A stretch of 47,082 bases of DNA from Anaerolineaceae bacterium (GTDB lineage: Bacteria > Chloroflexota > Anaerolineae > Anaerolineales > Anaerolineaceae): the NCBI GenBank assembly GCA_017417055.1, contig JAFPZX010000083.1:1-47082 (forward strand), written 5' to 3'. Under the pieces are notes generated by a model that was given only the letters and a program-made list of their open reading frames with translations, did not search any database and was not told where the DNA came from. The stretch's first letter is position 1. Each line of letters starts with the position of its first letter. This document shows positions 16,990 through 26,203 of this stretch, in pieces. The position numbers and the translations under genes were made by a program.

Positions 16990-19900
16990 ATGAGTTATTT
17001 ACATAAAAAAAAGTTGTTCCGAATAATGGTCTTTACATGGATCATAATGTCATTTGTTGTTCCAGTATTTGCAGACAGTTATCAACCAATTACTAAAATC
17101 GATCTTGGTGTCAGCAATTTGTCTCTTGAGATTGGAGAAAGCTATACCTTTCAGGTTGTTTATGAGCCGGAAAAGCCAATTGTTTATTCATTGAATTGGT
17201 TTATAACCGATGAATCAGTCATTAAATTCGATAAAAAAACTTTAACAATTACAGCATTACAGCCCGGTGAAGCTGGAATTTTCGCTGAAAGCTTTGACGG
17301 TGTATCATCGGCTTATTGTTTTGTAACTGTAAACGGATTTCAGTCTAAAGATGTCGTTGAATTAAAATCCGGTGTCGAATTTCAACTGATTTCCAAAGAT
17401 GATCTCGATAAGATTTCTGCAAATAGCATTCTACGATATATCTCTTTTATTGAAAAAGCAAATTTTACAGAAGAGACATATCAAAATGTTATGAAAAGAA
17501 TTTTTTCTGTTTCAGCCTTGGTTGAACCGGGTACTGAAAATGAAGAGAGCATGCTCGCTTATAATATAGGAATGTCAGATGCAACACCACTTGAACAACT
17601 AAATGTGGTCGCTTTACAGGGAACATTGGCTCAGATATTGGAGTTTGCAAAAAACAATGAAAACCTTAAAGACATCTTTGAGCTTGATAATTATTTTATT
17701 ACAGATCCTGTCTTCACAGACTTCTCATCTGAAAGCGTTGCAAAAGCTGTTAATCTACAGGGATATACTGAAGGGCTTACCTCAGTAAGTACAGTTCATA
17801 ATCTTGGTTATAAAGGTGCCGGATCTACTATAGCTATCATAGATACCGGAGTAAATGTTAAACATGAACAATTTACAGGTAGAATTGCCGCACAAAGCTG
17901 TTTTTCATCAGAATATGTAGATGGTGATTATACTTATCGATCTGTATGTGGATCAAGCAATTCTGCTGTTCCTTCTAATGCTTACGCACCAGCAAATTTT
18001 AATCATGGTTCACATGTTGCCGGTATCGCTGCCGGAAAAAGTGGTATAGCTCCGGAAGCAAAAATCGTTGCGGTTCAAGCTTTTACTGAAATGACTTGGG
18101 AATGCAGCAGTGATAGTTTGGATTATAAATATTATGCGTGTCCGGGTAAAGATAATTTATGCTGCAGCAGTGTGATTGATTCTAACAGCCAAATCAAAGC
18201 ATATAATTATTTATTAAATCTGAAACTTAATGGTACAGATATTACTGCAGTAAATATGAGTTATGGTGGTATTAAATCTGACGGAACAGGGTACGATTCA
18301 ACATGTGATAATGATTTTCGTTATTCGTTCTTCAAAAATTTGATTGCTGCCGGTATGGTGCCGGTTGTTGCGGCAGGTAACAATGCAGCTAAATTAGATT
18401 CAAATTATAATCCTGTGTGGGGTGAGTGGGTTGGTGCTCCATCCTGCTTATCTAATGCTTTCACTGTAGGTGCTTTAGCAGATCAATCATCACCGAAATT
18501 GACGAATTTTTCAAACCATAATTCGTTAGTTGATATCGCTGCTCCAGGGGCTCATATACTTAGCGCTTTTTATGCTTACGAAGAAGGTTCTTCAACGAAA
18601 GAATGCAGCACAGGTGGAAATTGTTATGGCTTTTATGATGGAACATCAATGGCAACTCCAATGGTTTCCGGAGCACTTGCAATCATAAAGCAGATTTATC
18701 CTTATAACTCGCCTGCAGCATTGAAATATTTTCTGACAAACACGACTAAAAAAACAGTTAACTATCGATTAAGTCCAACTTGTGTCAGATATTATAACGA
18801 AAACACCCCAGATAATGTAAATTATTGTGATTTTTCTCAAGAATCTTGTAAGAATTTATGCTATAATCACGATCATTGTTTTATTGGATGTCCTACAAGT
18901 GTTGATATAGGGACAGGAACTACCTTTTCCTATTCCACACCGGTTTTGAATTTTGCAAATGTCAAAAGCCATATATTATCTTCACTATCGATTTCTCAAA
19001 GTAATGTGGAGGGATATGATCAGGGAATCAGCCTTAGAATTGCTCGCGATAAATTAGCCAGCGCTTATATGATTGCGGTTTATGATGTTACCAATGGAAA
19101 GACAATTACTCCAACAATCGATAAACCTACTCACTCAGGAGATTGGACAACCATAAAAATTCATGGCAGTAGTCTTGAAAATGGAAATATCTATAGTCTA
19201 ACGATTTACAAATATCATAAAGTTGGTACTTTTAGATTTCTTAGTAATACAGTTACAGTATATGGAATGCCTAATACGGAGATTGCAAAATTAACTGCCC
19301 AACCCATAGGAAGTGGAGTCAGACTGAATTCTGAATATAAGAATACTGCTGATGGAGTCAGATATTATATTTATGATGGAACTACATACAAGAATGTTGA
19401 TATTCTCTCTGTAAGTGGAACAAATACGATTGCAAAAAGTTCCAAGCTCGAAAATGGTAAGTTGTATTATGCTTATGCACGGCCATTCAAGGTATATAAT
19501 AATAATATACTTCTGGGTCCTCGTAATACAAGTATCAATTTTGTTCCTGTTCCTGCACCTAATGGTGTTTCTGTAAATTTCATTAATAATACAACAGCAT
19601 CCCTTTCATATAAGGCTTCTTCTGCGGATTATGGTATAAAAGTTTTGTATCGTCCGTCTGATGGAAGTATCCGGAATGGTTGTGAAGCATTGTCTAATAC
19701 TTGTTCAATTAGTAACCTGAATAGTAACAACACCTATGAATTCTATTTGATGAGGTATAAAGTAGTAAATGGGAAAAAGCATTACAGTTCTGGAGAATCA
19801 TTTATATACAATCCTCCAACATTCTCTACACTTGCAAGACCAGAAGATATTAAAATTAATGTTGGTAATAATACATGGTCATTTACAATTAAAAAATCAG

Positions 19901-20577
19901 ATAATGCGGAAGGCATCTCGGTTTTGTATCGAGTAAATGAAGGCGGTTTTTCTTTAGGTTGTGAGAAGGCAGCATCTTCGTGCTCGTTTGACTTGACGAC
20001 AGATAAGACATATACATTCTATATTATGCAATATAGAACTGAAAATGGAAAAAAATTGTATTCTCCAGGTGCAGTTGTTAAAAATTTATATGGTGCCAAA
20101 ACTGTAAGTGGAGATGAAATTCTATCTGAATATGTTGAAGTAAATGAAAACATTGAGAATAGTGATCTTTATAATGCATTAGAAGATTATCAGCTCGCAA
20201 TAGGTTTGACCGATTACGAAGTTATGAGTTTTCTCAATGTTGACTTTGTGAATGACTACGTGGTAAATGATTCAGATATTTATAATTATTTTGAGGATAA
20301 TGTTGATTTGGTTATAGAAACGAACGTGACTCAATCCGATAATAACGTAATTGCAGATTATGTTCCTGCTGAAGAAGACTTTATCGATGTTCCAACCGGT
20401 GATTCATCGGATGTATATACGGAGGCTGAGACAGATGGGAATGAAATAAAAAAGAACACTGCCATCAACGAAATGATGGAGAGCACTACCGTGAGTGAAA
20501 CCGAGACGGGAATCGCTTTCTACACAATTTCTGATGAACCGGTGCAGTTGGATGCTCCGTCCTTCCGAAACAAATAA
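16990..20577 (+). CDS. Secreted cysteine-rich subtilisin-like serine peptidase (S8) with Ig-like and Fn3-like domains
   Basis: A 1195-residue exported protease. The signal peptide is about residues 1-29 (LFRIMVFTWIIMSFVVPVFA). Residues about 33-115 look like a bacterial Ig-like domain, followed by a propeptide-like part to about 255. The S8 catalytic triad is D285 (AIIDTGV), H339 (NHGSHVAG) and S553 (DGTSMATPMVSG), with VVAAGNN as the oxyanion-hole region. Cysteine-rich inserts surround the triad, for example WECSSDSLDYKYYACPGKD then NLCCSS, and a six-cysteine stretch near 597-635. Residues about 660-1040 are repeated Fn3-like beta domains with two similar C-x8-C copies near 895 and 1000. The last ~130 residues are acidic. 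No LPXTG motif or C-terminal anchor is seen. Confidence 0.93.
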   Translation: MSYLHKKKLFRIMVFTWIIMSFVVPVFADSYQPITKIDLGVSNLSLEIGESYTFQVVYEPEKPIVYSLNWFITDESVIKFDKKTLTITALQPGEAGIFAESFDGVSSAYCFVTVNGFQSKDVVELKSGVEFQLISKDDLDKISANSILRYISFIEKANFTEETYQNVMKRIFSVSALVEPGTENEESMLAYNIGMSDATPLEQLNVVALQGTLAQILEFAKNNENLKDIFELDNYFITDPVFTDFSSESVAKAVNLQGYTEGLTSVSTVHNLGYKGAGSTIAIIDTGVNVKHEQFTGRIAAQSCFSSEYVDGDYTYRSVCGSSNSAVPSNAYAPANFNHGSHVAGIAAGKSGIAPEAKIVAVQAFTEMTWECSSDSLDYKYYACPGKDNLCCSSVIDSNSQIKAYNYLLNLKLNGTDITAVNMSYGGIKSDGTGYDSTCDNDFRYSFFKNLIAAGMVPVVAAGNNAAKLDSNYNPVWGEWVGAPSCLSNAFTVGALADQSSPKLTNFSNHNSLVDIAAPGAHILSAFYAYEEGSSTKECSTGGNCYGFYDGTSMATPMVSGALAIIKQIYPYNSPAALKYFLTNTTKKTVNYRLSPTCVRYYNENTPDNVNYCDFSQESCKNLCYNHDHCFIGCPTSVDIGTGTTFSYSTPVLNFANVKSHILSSLSISQSNVEGYDQGISLRIARDKLASAYMIAVYDVTNGKTITPTIDKPTHSGDWTTIKIHGSSLENGNIYSLTIYKYHKVGTFRFLSNTVTVYGMPNTEIAKLTAQPIGSGVRLNSEYKNTADGVRYYIYDGTTYKNVDILSVSGTNTIAKSSKLENGKLYYAYARPFKVYNNNILLGPRNTSINFVPVPAPNGVSVNFINNTTASLSYKASSADYGIKVLYRPSDGSIRNGCEALSNTCSISNLNSNNTYEFYLMRYKVVNGKKHYSSGESFIYNPPTFSTLARPEDIKINVGNNTWSFTIKKSDNAEGISVLYRVNEGGFSLGCEKAASSCSFDLTTDKTYTFYIMQYRTENGKKLYSPGAVVKNLYGAKTVSGDEILSEYVEVNENIENSDLYNALEDYQLAIGLTDYEVMSFLNVDFVNDYVVNDSDIYNYFEDNVDLVIETNVTQSDNNVIADYVPAEEDFIDVPTGDSSDVYTEAETDGNEIKKNTAINEMMESTTVSETETGIAFYTISDEPVQLDAPSFRNK

Positions 20578-20616
20578 GCTCAGCTGATTAAACGTTACGA
20601 TTCACGACGTATCCAC

Positions 20617-20640
20617 GGGACAGGCCTCCGGGCCTGTCTC
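20617..20640. repeat. REP-like palindrome, GGGACAGGCC family
   Basis: GGGACAGGCC and GGCCTGTCTC pair (9 of 10) around a TCCG loop. The same GGGACAGGCC/GGCCTGTCCC arms recur at 21621-21644 and related arms elsewhere in the window. Confidence 0.7.
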
Positions 20641-20718
20641 ACTGTGAAACACATGAGAGCGGTTTTATCGTAATACCGGCAACGCCGTGAACAATAACGA
20701 TTAAACGATTTATTATGA

Positions 20719-20750
20719 CAGACTGCGGGAGCTCCCCGCAGTCTGTGTTT
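20719..20750 (+). terminator. Rho-independent terminator-like hairpin
   Basis: CAGACTGCGGG (20719-20729) and CCCGCAGTCTG (20735-20745) form a perfect 11-bp stem with a 5-base loop, followed by TGTTTT. It lies about 140 bp after the subtilase stop on the same strand. Confidence 0.65.
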
Positions 20751-20856
20751 TAATCCTGAGTATAATTTTTAATACGTATTCATGCAAAGCGAGGTGTATT
20801 GCTCGAAATTGGCATTTCCTTGATCGCGGTATTGACAACAGTTTAGATGATTTCGT

Positions 20857-21620
20857 TTATATTTTCGAAATCGTCATTTTCTGTTCGAATTCCTCAACGC
20901 TCATTCCGGCTATAGCGGCAGCCTGTTCAATAGTGATGATACCGTTTTTCTGGCTGTTGTAAATATTCATAAGCATTGCGTCTCGGCCTTCCTCGCGTCC
21001 TTCTTCCTTGAACATATTCATGGTTTTGACTTCATCATATTCTGTGATGCACATATGCTTTACCTCCGCTTTGTGATTCATCAGGAATGATTTTATTACG
21101 GATTCCTCGGGCATTTCCCGAATCGCCATGTCGACAGCTGTTTCAATATCTCCGGTAAGCTCTTTATAATAACGAATCCGGTCCACCAGCCAGGAATAAT
21201 CCTTTAATAGCTTGCAGGCATTCAGCAGCTCCTTGTTTCTGCCATAATTGATATTGAGCATTCTAACCTTTATCTCGATATCAGGATCTGATCCTTTAGG
21301 AAAAGCTGATGAAAGTCTCAGTTCAAGGCAGTCTTCCATTTCAGCAAGCCCATTATAAAAACAAACCAACTTCGGAACAGGCAGCATTTTGTGTGTAGAG
21401 CTGTAAATATTGATATTATTAGCCCCTATGTATTTACTGTAAATCATTCCGGCATATGGGAGAAAACGGATCGGAATATTGGGATTTAGTGTAGCCTGCT
21501 GCTCCTAAAAACTCATTGTTGAATCAATCAGAAACGAAATATCATTTTTCATGCTCATATAGATAACATTCTCAATCGTTGTGATGGTGATATCATCCGG
21601 GTTGGTGTAGGAAGTTCCGT
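20857..21620 (-). pseudogene. Rpn-family recombination-promoting nuclease (PDDEXK_2), truncated and with an internal stop
   Basis: The intact 196-residue frame from ATG 21447 (YSKYIGANNINIYSS...) is only the C-terminal two thirds of an Rpn/PDDEXK_2 protein. Reading upstream in the same frame gives TNPDDITITTIENVIYMSMK, then NDISFLIDSTMSF, then TAG (21505-21507), then EQQATLNPNIPIRFLPYAG, which is family sequence. TAG stands where relatives usually have Tyr, so it is one nonsense change. The family-like sequence ends abruptly at about 21620, exactly where a REP-like palindrome begins; the true N-terminus is missing. Full-length members are about 270-310 residues. They are PD-(D/E)XK nucleases linked to DNA exchange. 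Non-functional as it stands. Confidence 0.82.
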
Positions 21621-21644
21621 GGGACAGGCCCAGGGGCCTGTCCC
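21621..21644. repeat. REP-like palindrome abutting a truncated Rpn gene
   Basis: GGGACAGGCCC (21621-21631) and GGGCCTGTCCC (21634-21644) are a perfect 11-bp inverted repeat with a 2-base centre. It shares its arms with 20617-20640 and marks the breakpoint of the Rpn pseudogene. Confidence 0.8.
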
Positions 21645-21696
21645 TTTACTTTGATATGACGTTTGTCACTATTTTCTGAAATTTATGTGTTCTATC

Positions 21697-21724
21697 TTGA
21701 CAGATATAGAAGAAAATATAAAAT
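21697..21724 (+). promoter_or_regulatory. Putative sigma-70 promoter of the 451-residue protein
   Basis: TTGACA (21697-21702) and TAAAAT (21719-21724) are 16 bp apart, about 75 bp before the ATG at 21800. Confidence 0.5.
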
Positions 21725-21799
21725 AAATTCTAATAAAATATACGGACGAATGTAATTATCGAATATAAGGTCTTGAAGGCAGAAGGAGGAGAAAGAGTT

Positions 21800-23155
21800 A
21801 TGGCATCGATGATGGATACAATGTATCAAAACACACTGATGAATCTTTATGCGGGCGTTGTGAGCGCGATCGACCGTGAAGTTCTTTCTTATTCTCCGCT
21901 GCCTTCCAATATCGTGGATCCTTATGCATCCCATGATGTGGATCCCGCCAACACCATGAACCTGACCTATTCAGCGATGGTGGTTTGGATCGATGAGGCA
22001 AAAAAGGCCGATTATTTCAGTAAACATTTTGTAACGCTCAGCCGGATGATCATGAGCGGAACGCGGACAATGGCCCGCGGACTGGTCACGATGCATGGAC
22101 GCGGCGAGGATTTGAGTTCCGCGCCGATGTCCATTGGAGATTTGATCAGCCTGAGCTCCTACCATTTCCGCAAGAGTTATCTGGGCGTGATCCAGACGGC
22201 AAAAACCAGACCCGAAATCAGTGAACGGCTGCTGCTCAACCAGTTGGGCTGGTGCAATACGCTGATGCGCCTGTATAAAACAAAAGAAAAGCTGGAAAAA
22301 CCGGCTGCTGCTGCCCTTCCTCAGGGTTCAGAGCCGCTGCTGCCGGAAAATCAACAGGAAAATCCGGCAATAGAAGAAACCAAAGCAGCTTGCCAGCTGA
22401 ATGAAGCGTCGGGATGCGCCGCTTTGCCGCTTGCCTCGGTGAAAGCAGATCAGGGCGTTGGGGCACTGCGGGAACCCGGTTCCTTTACCGAAGCAGGTGC
22501 CTATAATGTGATCCGCGCATTCACATCCTTTGACCATCAGGATTCTTCTGCGAAGAAAACTTCCCGCGCACTGAACGCTGCATGTGACAAAAAGACAGCC
22601 GCAGTTGATGGTTCCAAAGAAGGCGAAAACAAAGAAACACTGAAAAGCGTTCGTGAATCCGATCTTCCTGAAGCGGTGCGCTCGGAAGAACCGAATCCGG
22701 AACAGAAAAGCATGGATGGAAAAAACGAGAAGGCTGAAGCCAAAGTCCGGACATCTGAAAATTCTGAAGAAATTCAAACAGAAAACAACGAGACAAACGA
22801 AAAGAAAACCGATATTCCGGAAACAGTCACTGATGTGGTAAATGGTAAACCAACTGAAGCAGTCAGCGAAATCGCGAATTCAGATAAAAAAGAAACCGTC
22901 CCCGATCCACCGGATGGCGAGACAAAAGAGAGAATCTCCGGTGACACGGGAACAGTGCAAGCCGGAGCAGTTCCCGATATTCCATCAGTAGATAATTTGA
23001 CGGAAGATGAGAAAGAGATACTTTCGTCCGCGCGGAATAATCCGGACTATCTTTCCGGAATGCGGATGAGAGTAGCGGAGCCGGATATTTGGGCACTCTT
23101 TCCGAAAGTGGCTGAATCTTTTCGGAAAGTACTGGCTGTTATTGACAGTACCTGA
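21800..23155 (+). CDS. Hypothetical protein: helical N-domain, long disordered linker, conserved-looking C-terminal tail
   Basis: I do not recognise this 451-residue protein. The start is ATG 21800 after the strong AGAAGGAGGAG, not the TTG at 21773. Residues 1-165 are a compact, mostly helical, Met-rich domain (MASMMDTMYQNTLMNLYAGV, then MVVWIDEAKKADYFSKHFVTL). Residues about 165-400 are Glu/Lys/Pro/Thr/Ser-rich and surely disordered. The last ~45 residues turn ordered again: EDEKEILSSARNNPDYLSGM, then RVAEPDIWALFPKVAESFRK. There is no signal peptide or membrane segment. The pattern suggests a scaffold tethering two binding domains. It is monocistronic with its own promoter. Confidence 0.75.
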   Translation: MASMMDTMYQNTLMNLYAGVVSAIDREVLSYSPLPSNIVDPYASHDVDPANTMNLTYSAMVVWIDEAKKADYFSKHFVTLSRMIMSGTRTMARGLVTMHGRGEDLSSAPMSIGDLISLSSYHFRKSYLGVIQTAKTRPEISERLLLNQLGWCNTLMRLYKTKEKLEKPAAAALPQGSEPLLPENQQENPAIEETKAACQLNEASGCAALPLASVKADQGVGALREPGSFTEAGAYNVIRAFTSFDHQDSSAKKTSRALNAACDKKTAAVDGSKEGENKETLKSVRESDLPEAVRSEEPNPEQKSMDGKNEKAEAKVRTSENSEEIQTENNETNEKKTDIPETVTDVVNGKPTEAVSEIANSDKKETVPDPPDGETKERISGDTGTVQAGAVPDIPSVDNLTEDEKEILSSARNNPDYLSGMRMRVAEPDIWALFPKVAESFRKVLAVIDST

Positions 23156-23262
23156 GCCGGGTATGTGCTTCACAGTGTGACAAGCCTCTGGTTCAGTCAC
23201 ATAGTTACCTCGTGAATAGTACCCTTTACATAAATTTATTTACAGGCTCTGCCATAAATCTA

Positions 23263-23290
23263 TTGATTTTGTCTCCTTTTAAGGTATGAT
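23263..23290 (+). promoter_or_regulatory. Possible promoter of the BspA-like gene
   Basis: TTGATT (23263-23268) and TATGAT (23285-23290) with a 16-bp spacer, 31 bp before the ATG at 23322, which has AAAGGAGA in front. Confidence 0.4.
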
Positions 23291-23321
23291 TGTTATATAG
23301 TAGTACATAAAAGGAGAGCAA

Positions 23322-25265
23322 ATGAAAAAATCGATCATTTTCATTGTTTTGATGATGCTCAGTGCTGTGCTCCCGGTTTACGCACAGGAAGCGGAGCCCG
23401 AAATACTGACATCGGGGGATTGGCAGTACCAGGCCAATGATACCGGCTGGACGATCACAGAATATACCGGAACGGCGAAGGATATCACCATCCCGGGTGA
23501 ATTTGACGGCACGCCGGTCACCACGCTGGCGGAGAGCCTTTTTATGAATTACATGAGCCTGGAAAAAGTTGTGATCCCCAACAGTGTGACGACGCTGGGA
23601 AAGTTTGTCTTTCAGGGTTGTGGAAATTTGAAAGAGGCGGCCCTTTCGCTCAATCTCAAAGGCGTTCCCGAAAGCGCCTTTGAATACTGCGCTTCGCTGG
23701 AAAACATCGCGTTTCCCGCTTCACTGACAAGCATCAGCAAAGCAGCATTCAAAGACTGCACCGCGCTTTCAGCTATCAATCTGCCCGGAAAACTTTCGGC
23801 TATCGGAGAATCTGCATTTGAAAACTGCTCATCCCTGCGCTCGATCAGTGCAGCGCGGAGCCTTTCGACTGTTAATGCTAACGCTTTCAAAGGTACACCC
23901 TGGCTGGAGAGTCAGACCGATGAATTCGTATATATCGGACGCGGGATCCTGCTGCGTTATAACGGGGAAGCTGCCCATGTTGAACTTCCCTACGGGACTG
24001 TCGCCATCGCCAACGCCTTTGATGGCAATGCGAAAATCGAAAGCGTTTTCCTGCCCGATACCGTACGGCGTATCATGGCTTATGCCTTCCGGGATGCGGT
24101 GAACCTGACAGAGATCAACTTCCCGCAATATCTCACGACCATCGGTGGAGGCGCTTTCTGGGGATGCCGTCGGCTGGAGACTGTGGAACTCCCCGAAAGT
24201 CTGACCACGATTGGTTCGAATGCTTTCCGTGACTGCGAACGGCTGACAAATCTCACATTTCCCTCGAATGTAAAAAGAATTGAAGCCAATGTAGGCGGTA
24301 ACTGTGCATCACTGGCCGATGTGTGGATTCCGGCAGATGCCACATACTTCCATAAAAACGCCTTTGCCAAATCTCCCAATGTGAACATCAAAATCGCAGC
24401 AGGTTCTGAAGTGGAACAGATCCTGATTGACAATGAAATTACGTATAGTTATTACAATCAGCAGAACGAAGACTTCATCTATAACTCCGATGGCGAGAAT
24501 ATAAACATTGTGAAATATGTCGGGAACCTTTACGATGTTGAAGTTCCTGCGGAACTGGACGGCATGCCCGTGACCACCATTGGTGTTGCTGCTTTCCAGA
24601 ACAATCCGTCCGTCCGCCGTGTGAAACTTCCGATGACGGTCCGTTCTATCGGCGACTGGGCTTTCTCTTATATGGACGACCTGCAGGTTGTTACTCTGCA
24701 GCCCGGCATTGAATCCATCGGTGCCAATGCCTTTACCGGTGATCCTAAATTAGCCGAGCTCAAACTGCCGGAAAGTCTGACGAGTGTCGGCCTTAATGTC
24801 CTTGACAAAAATGCTTTGACGAAGATCTGCGCTGTTGAAGGCAGCATGAGTTATGACCAGTTGACCAATGATGGATATTGGATTCAGCCTTCTGCGCAGT
24901 GCAGTGCGGATGACCTTCTGCTGGACCAGTGGGCTTTTACCAATCTGACCGTCGGTATGACCATTGAACCTGAACTGGCTGGGTCGCTCAACAGCCCGTC
25001 AGACGTGCTCACTGCCCGCTATGGAGAGTCTGTCAATATCTTCCGTATCCCTGACGGGACGACCAACGTAACCGCCGGAATGCTTACCGGAGCCGGATCC
25101 AATCTGATCCTTTCCGTTCCCGACAGTGTTGCCGCCATCGACACGGAGATCCTTTCCGATCGCATCCTCACGCTCGTCGGCAATACCGGCTCTTTCGCCG
25201 AGCAGTTCGCACGTGATAACAATCTCAAGTTCATTGTTCGTGTGAATACCTGGCTCGGACAGTAG
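23322..25265 (+). CDS. Secreted BspA-like leucine-rich repeat (LRR_5) protein
   Basis: A 647-residue exported protein. The signal peptide is MKKSIIFIVLMMLSAVLPVYA with a likely cut before QEAE. Two LRR_5 blocks follow, each opening with a similar lead-in: GWTITEYTGTAKDITIPGEF (about residue 45) and FIYNSDGENINIVKYVGNLY (about residue 385). Repeats such as SLEKVVIPNSVTTLGKFVFQ, LSAINLPGKLSAIGESAFEN and LETVELPESLTTIGSNAFRD show the ~23-residue unit. Members are surface or secreted binding proteins, often in anaerobes and host-associated bacteria. The C-terminal ~130 residues hold weaker repeats and there is no sorting signal. Ligand unknown. Confidence 0.93.
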   Translation: MKKSIIFIVLMMLSAVLPVYAQEAEPEILTSGDWQYQANDTGWTITEYTGTAKDITIPGEFDGTPVTTLAESLFMNYMSLEKVVIPNSVTTLGKFVFQGCGNLKEAALSLNLKGVPESAFEYCASLENIAFPASLTSISKAAFKDCTALSAINLPGKLSAIGESAFENCSSLRSISAARSLSTVNANAFKGTPWLESQTDEFVYIGRGILLRYNGEAAHVELPYGTVAIANAFDGNAKIESVFLPDTVRRIMAYAFRDAVNLTEINFPQYLTTIGGGAFWGCRRLETVELPESLTTIGSNAFRDCERLTNLTFPSNVKRIEANVGGNCASLADVWIPADATYFHKNAFAKSPNVNIKIAAGSEVEQILIDNEITYSYYNQQNEDFIYNSDGENINIVKYVGNLYDVEVPAELDGMPVTTIGVAAFQNNPSVRRVKLPMTVRSIGDWAFSYMDDLQVVTLQPGIESIGANAFTGDPKLAELKLPESLTSVGLNVLDKNALTKICAVEGSMSYDQLTNDGYWIQPSAQCSADDLLLDQWAFTNLTVGMTIEPELAGSLNSPSDVLTARYGESVNIFRIPDGTTNVTAGMLTGAGSNLILSVPDSVAAIDTEILSDRILTLVGNTGSFAEQFARDNNLKFIVRVNTWLGQ

Positions 25266-25318
25266 AGAATTGCAGCAGGATATAAGAAAACGTACTCATC
25301 AGTCAGCTATAGCTCAGG

Positions 25319-25415
25319 CTCAGGAAGTACTGATTACTTAGAATTGGGGGACAGTTTTGCATGCAGCGCAAAACTGTCCCCCAGCCTTTTCAGAAATTGA
25401 TCAGCATTTCCTTAG
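25319..25415. repeat. MITE-like element copy A with terminal inverted repeats and inner palindrome
   Basis: The left end CTCAGGAAGTACTGATT and the reverse complement of the right end, CTAAGGAAATGCTGATC, agree at 13 of 17 positions. Inside is a perfect 15-bp inverted repeat, GGGGGACAGTTTTGC at 25346-25360 with its complement at 25368-25382. The element is 97 bp and lies between convergent genes, where the inner hairpin could also end transcription. Related ends occur at 29193-29291 and 31551-31680. Confidence 0.7.
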
Positions 25416-25418
25416 TTT

Positions 25419-26084
25419 TTACCAGGTATATACAAAGATATCTTTCCAGGTACAGCGTGTCCCGAAATCCTTATTTGTTCCGGAAAGTGTGCTGAGACCG
25501 ATACCGTCGCCCATGACCGGTAAATCAGCTTTGCGGACGATCCGCTCTCCATCGACGTAAACTGTTGCCCGGTCCCTGTCAACTACCACGACAAAGTCCG
25601 CAGAACCTTTGATGGAGTTTTTCCCATAGCGGTAGGTTCCATAGGAAAGGTAATTATTGTTCCGGACGCCGTTGAAATATATCATCCCATCCATGCGGAT
25701 CGAAGCCAGCATATGGTTGGAGTTTCCGTTTCCGATGTTGAACATCAGGCCGCATCCGGACTCGAAATTGTTGGGCGTTTGGGATGCGGATTCCCAAGAG
25801 ACATTCGCGGAAAATACAAAACGCTCCGCATGTTCGAAGGTGACCCACTGATACCAGCCAATCTGTGCCCATTCATCTGTGTAATCTCCCCAGTAAGTCG
25901 ATGTACCGTCTGTGGAGGAAAGCACTCCGTCTTTTCTCAGTTTAGTGAGCATATCGTCAAAGGCTTGATCTGCTTCTTCCGGGATATCAGCCAAAGCCGT
26001 GTGCGGTACGGTAAAAGCAAAGATCAAACAAACCGCAGCAAGAACTGCAAACAATACTTTGTGTGTAACTGAAGATCGAAACAT
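25419..26084 (-). CDS. Secreted concanavalin-A/LamG-fold protein
   Basis: A 221-residue protein with a signal peptide (KVLFAVLAAVCLIFAFTVPHTALA, cut near residue 32). The mature part is beta-rich and Trp/Gly/Asn-rich: WAQIGWYQWVTFEHAERFVF, GCGLMFNIGNGNSNHMLASI, DGMIYFNGVRNNNYLSYG, then FVVVVDRDRATVYVDGERIV and a final CTWKDIFVYTW. This strand pattern matches the lectin/3-keto-disaccharide-hydrolase-like jelly roll that binds carbohydrate. No catalytic residues can be claimed. It converges with the BspA-like gene. Confidence 0.75.
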   Translation of the reverse strand: MFRSSVTHKVLFAVLAAVCLIFAFTVPHTALADIPEEADQAFDDMLTKLRKDGVLSSTDGTSTYWGDYTDEWAQIGWYQWVTFEHAERFVFSANVSWESASQTPNNFESGCGLMFNIGNGNSNHMLASIRMDGMIYFNGVRNNNYLSYGTYRYGKNSIKGSADFVVVVDRDRATVYVDGERIVRKADLPVMGDGIGLSTLSGTNKDFGTRCTWKDIFVYTW

Positions 26085-26203
26085 GATCTGCCTCCCTGTT
26101 TTTGAAATTTCTATTTTCTTATTTTATCAGAAAGTATGAAAATCAACAAGAAGGAAAATCACGGGATTTTTAAATCTGTAAATGAATCCGGCATTCGATG
26201 GTA

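Larger units (their letters stand above)
20578..20856. other. Spacer holding a REP-like palindrome and a terminator
   Basis: No gene. It contains the palindrome at 20617-20640 and the terminator-like hairpin at 20719-20750 (separate entries). The rest is plain AT-rich DNA. Confidence 0.6.

Noticed and set aside
21505-21507. Possible recoding of TAG as an amino acid in the Rpn gene
   Set aside because: The same gene also lacks its N-terminus, so ordinary decay is the simpler reading.
22328-22796. Minus-strand open frames across the linker of the 451-residue protein
   Set aside because: They arise from the biased Glu/Lys/Ser codons of the linker; no start context and Phe/Cys-rich nonsense composition.
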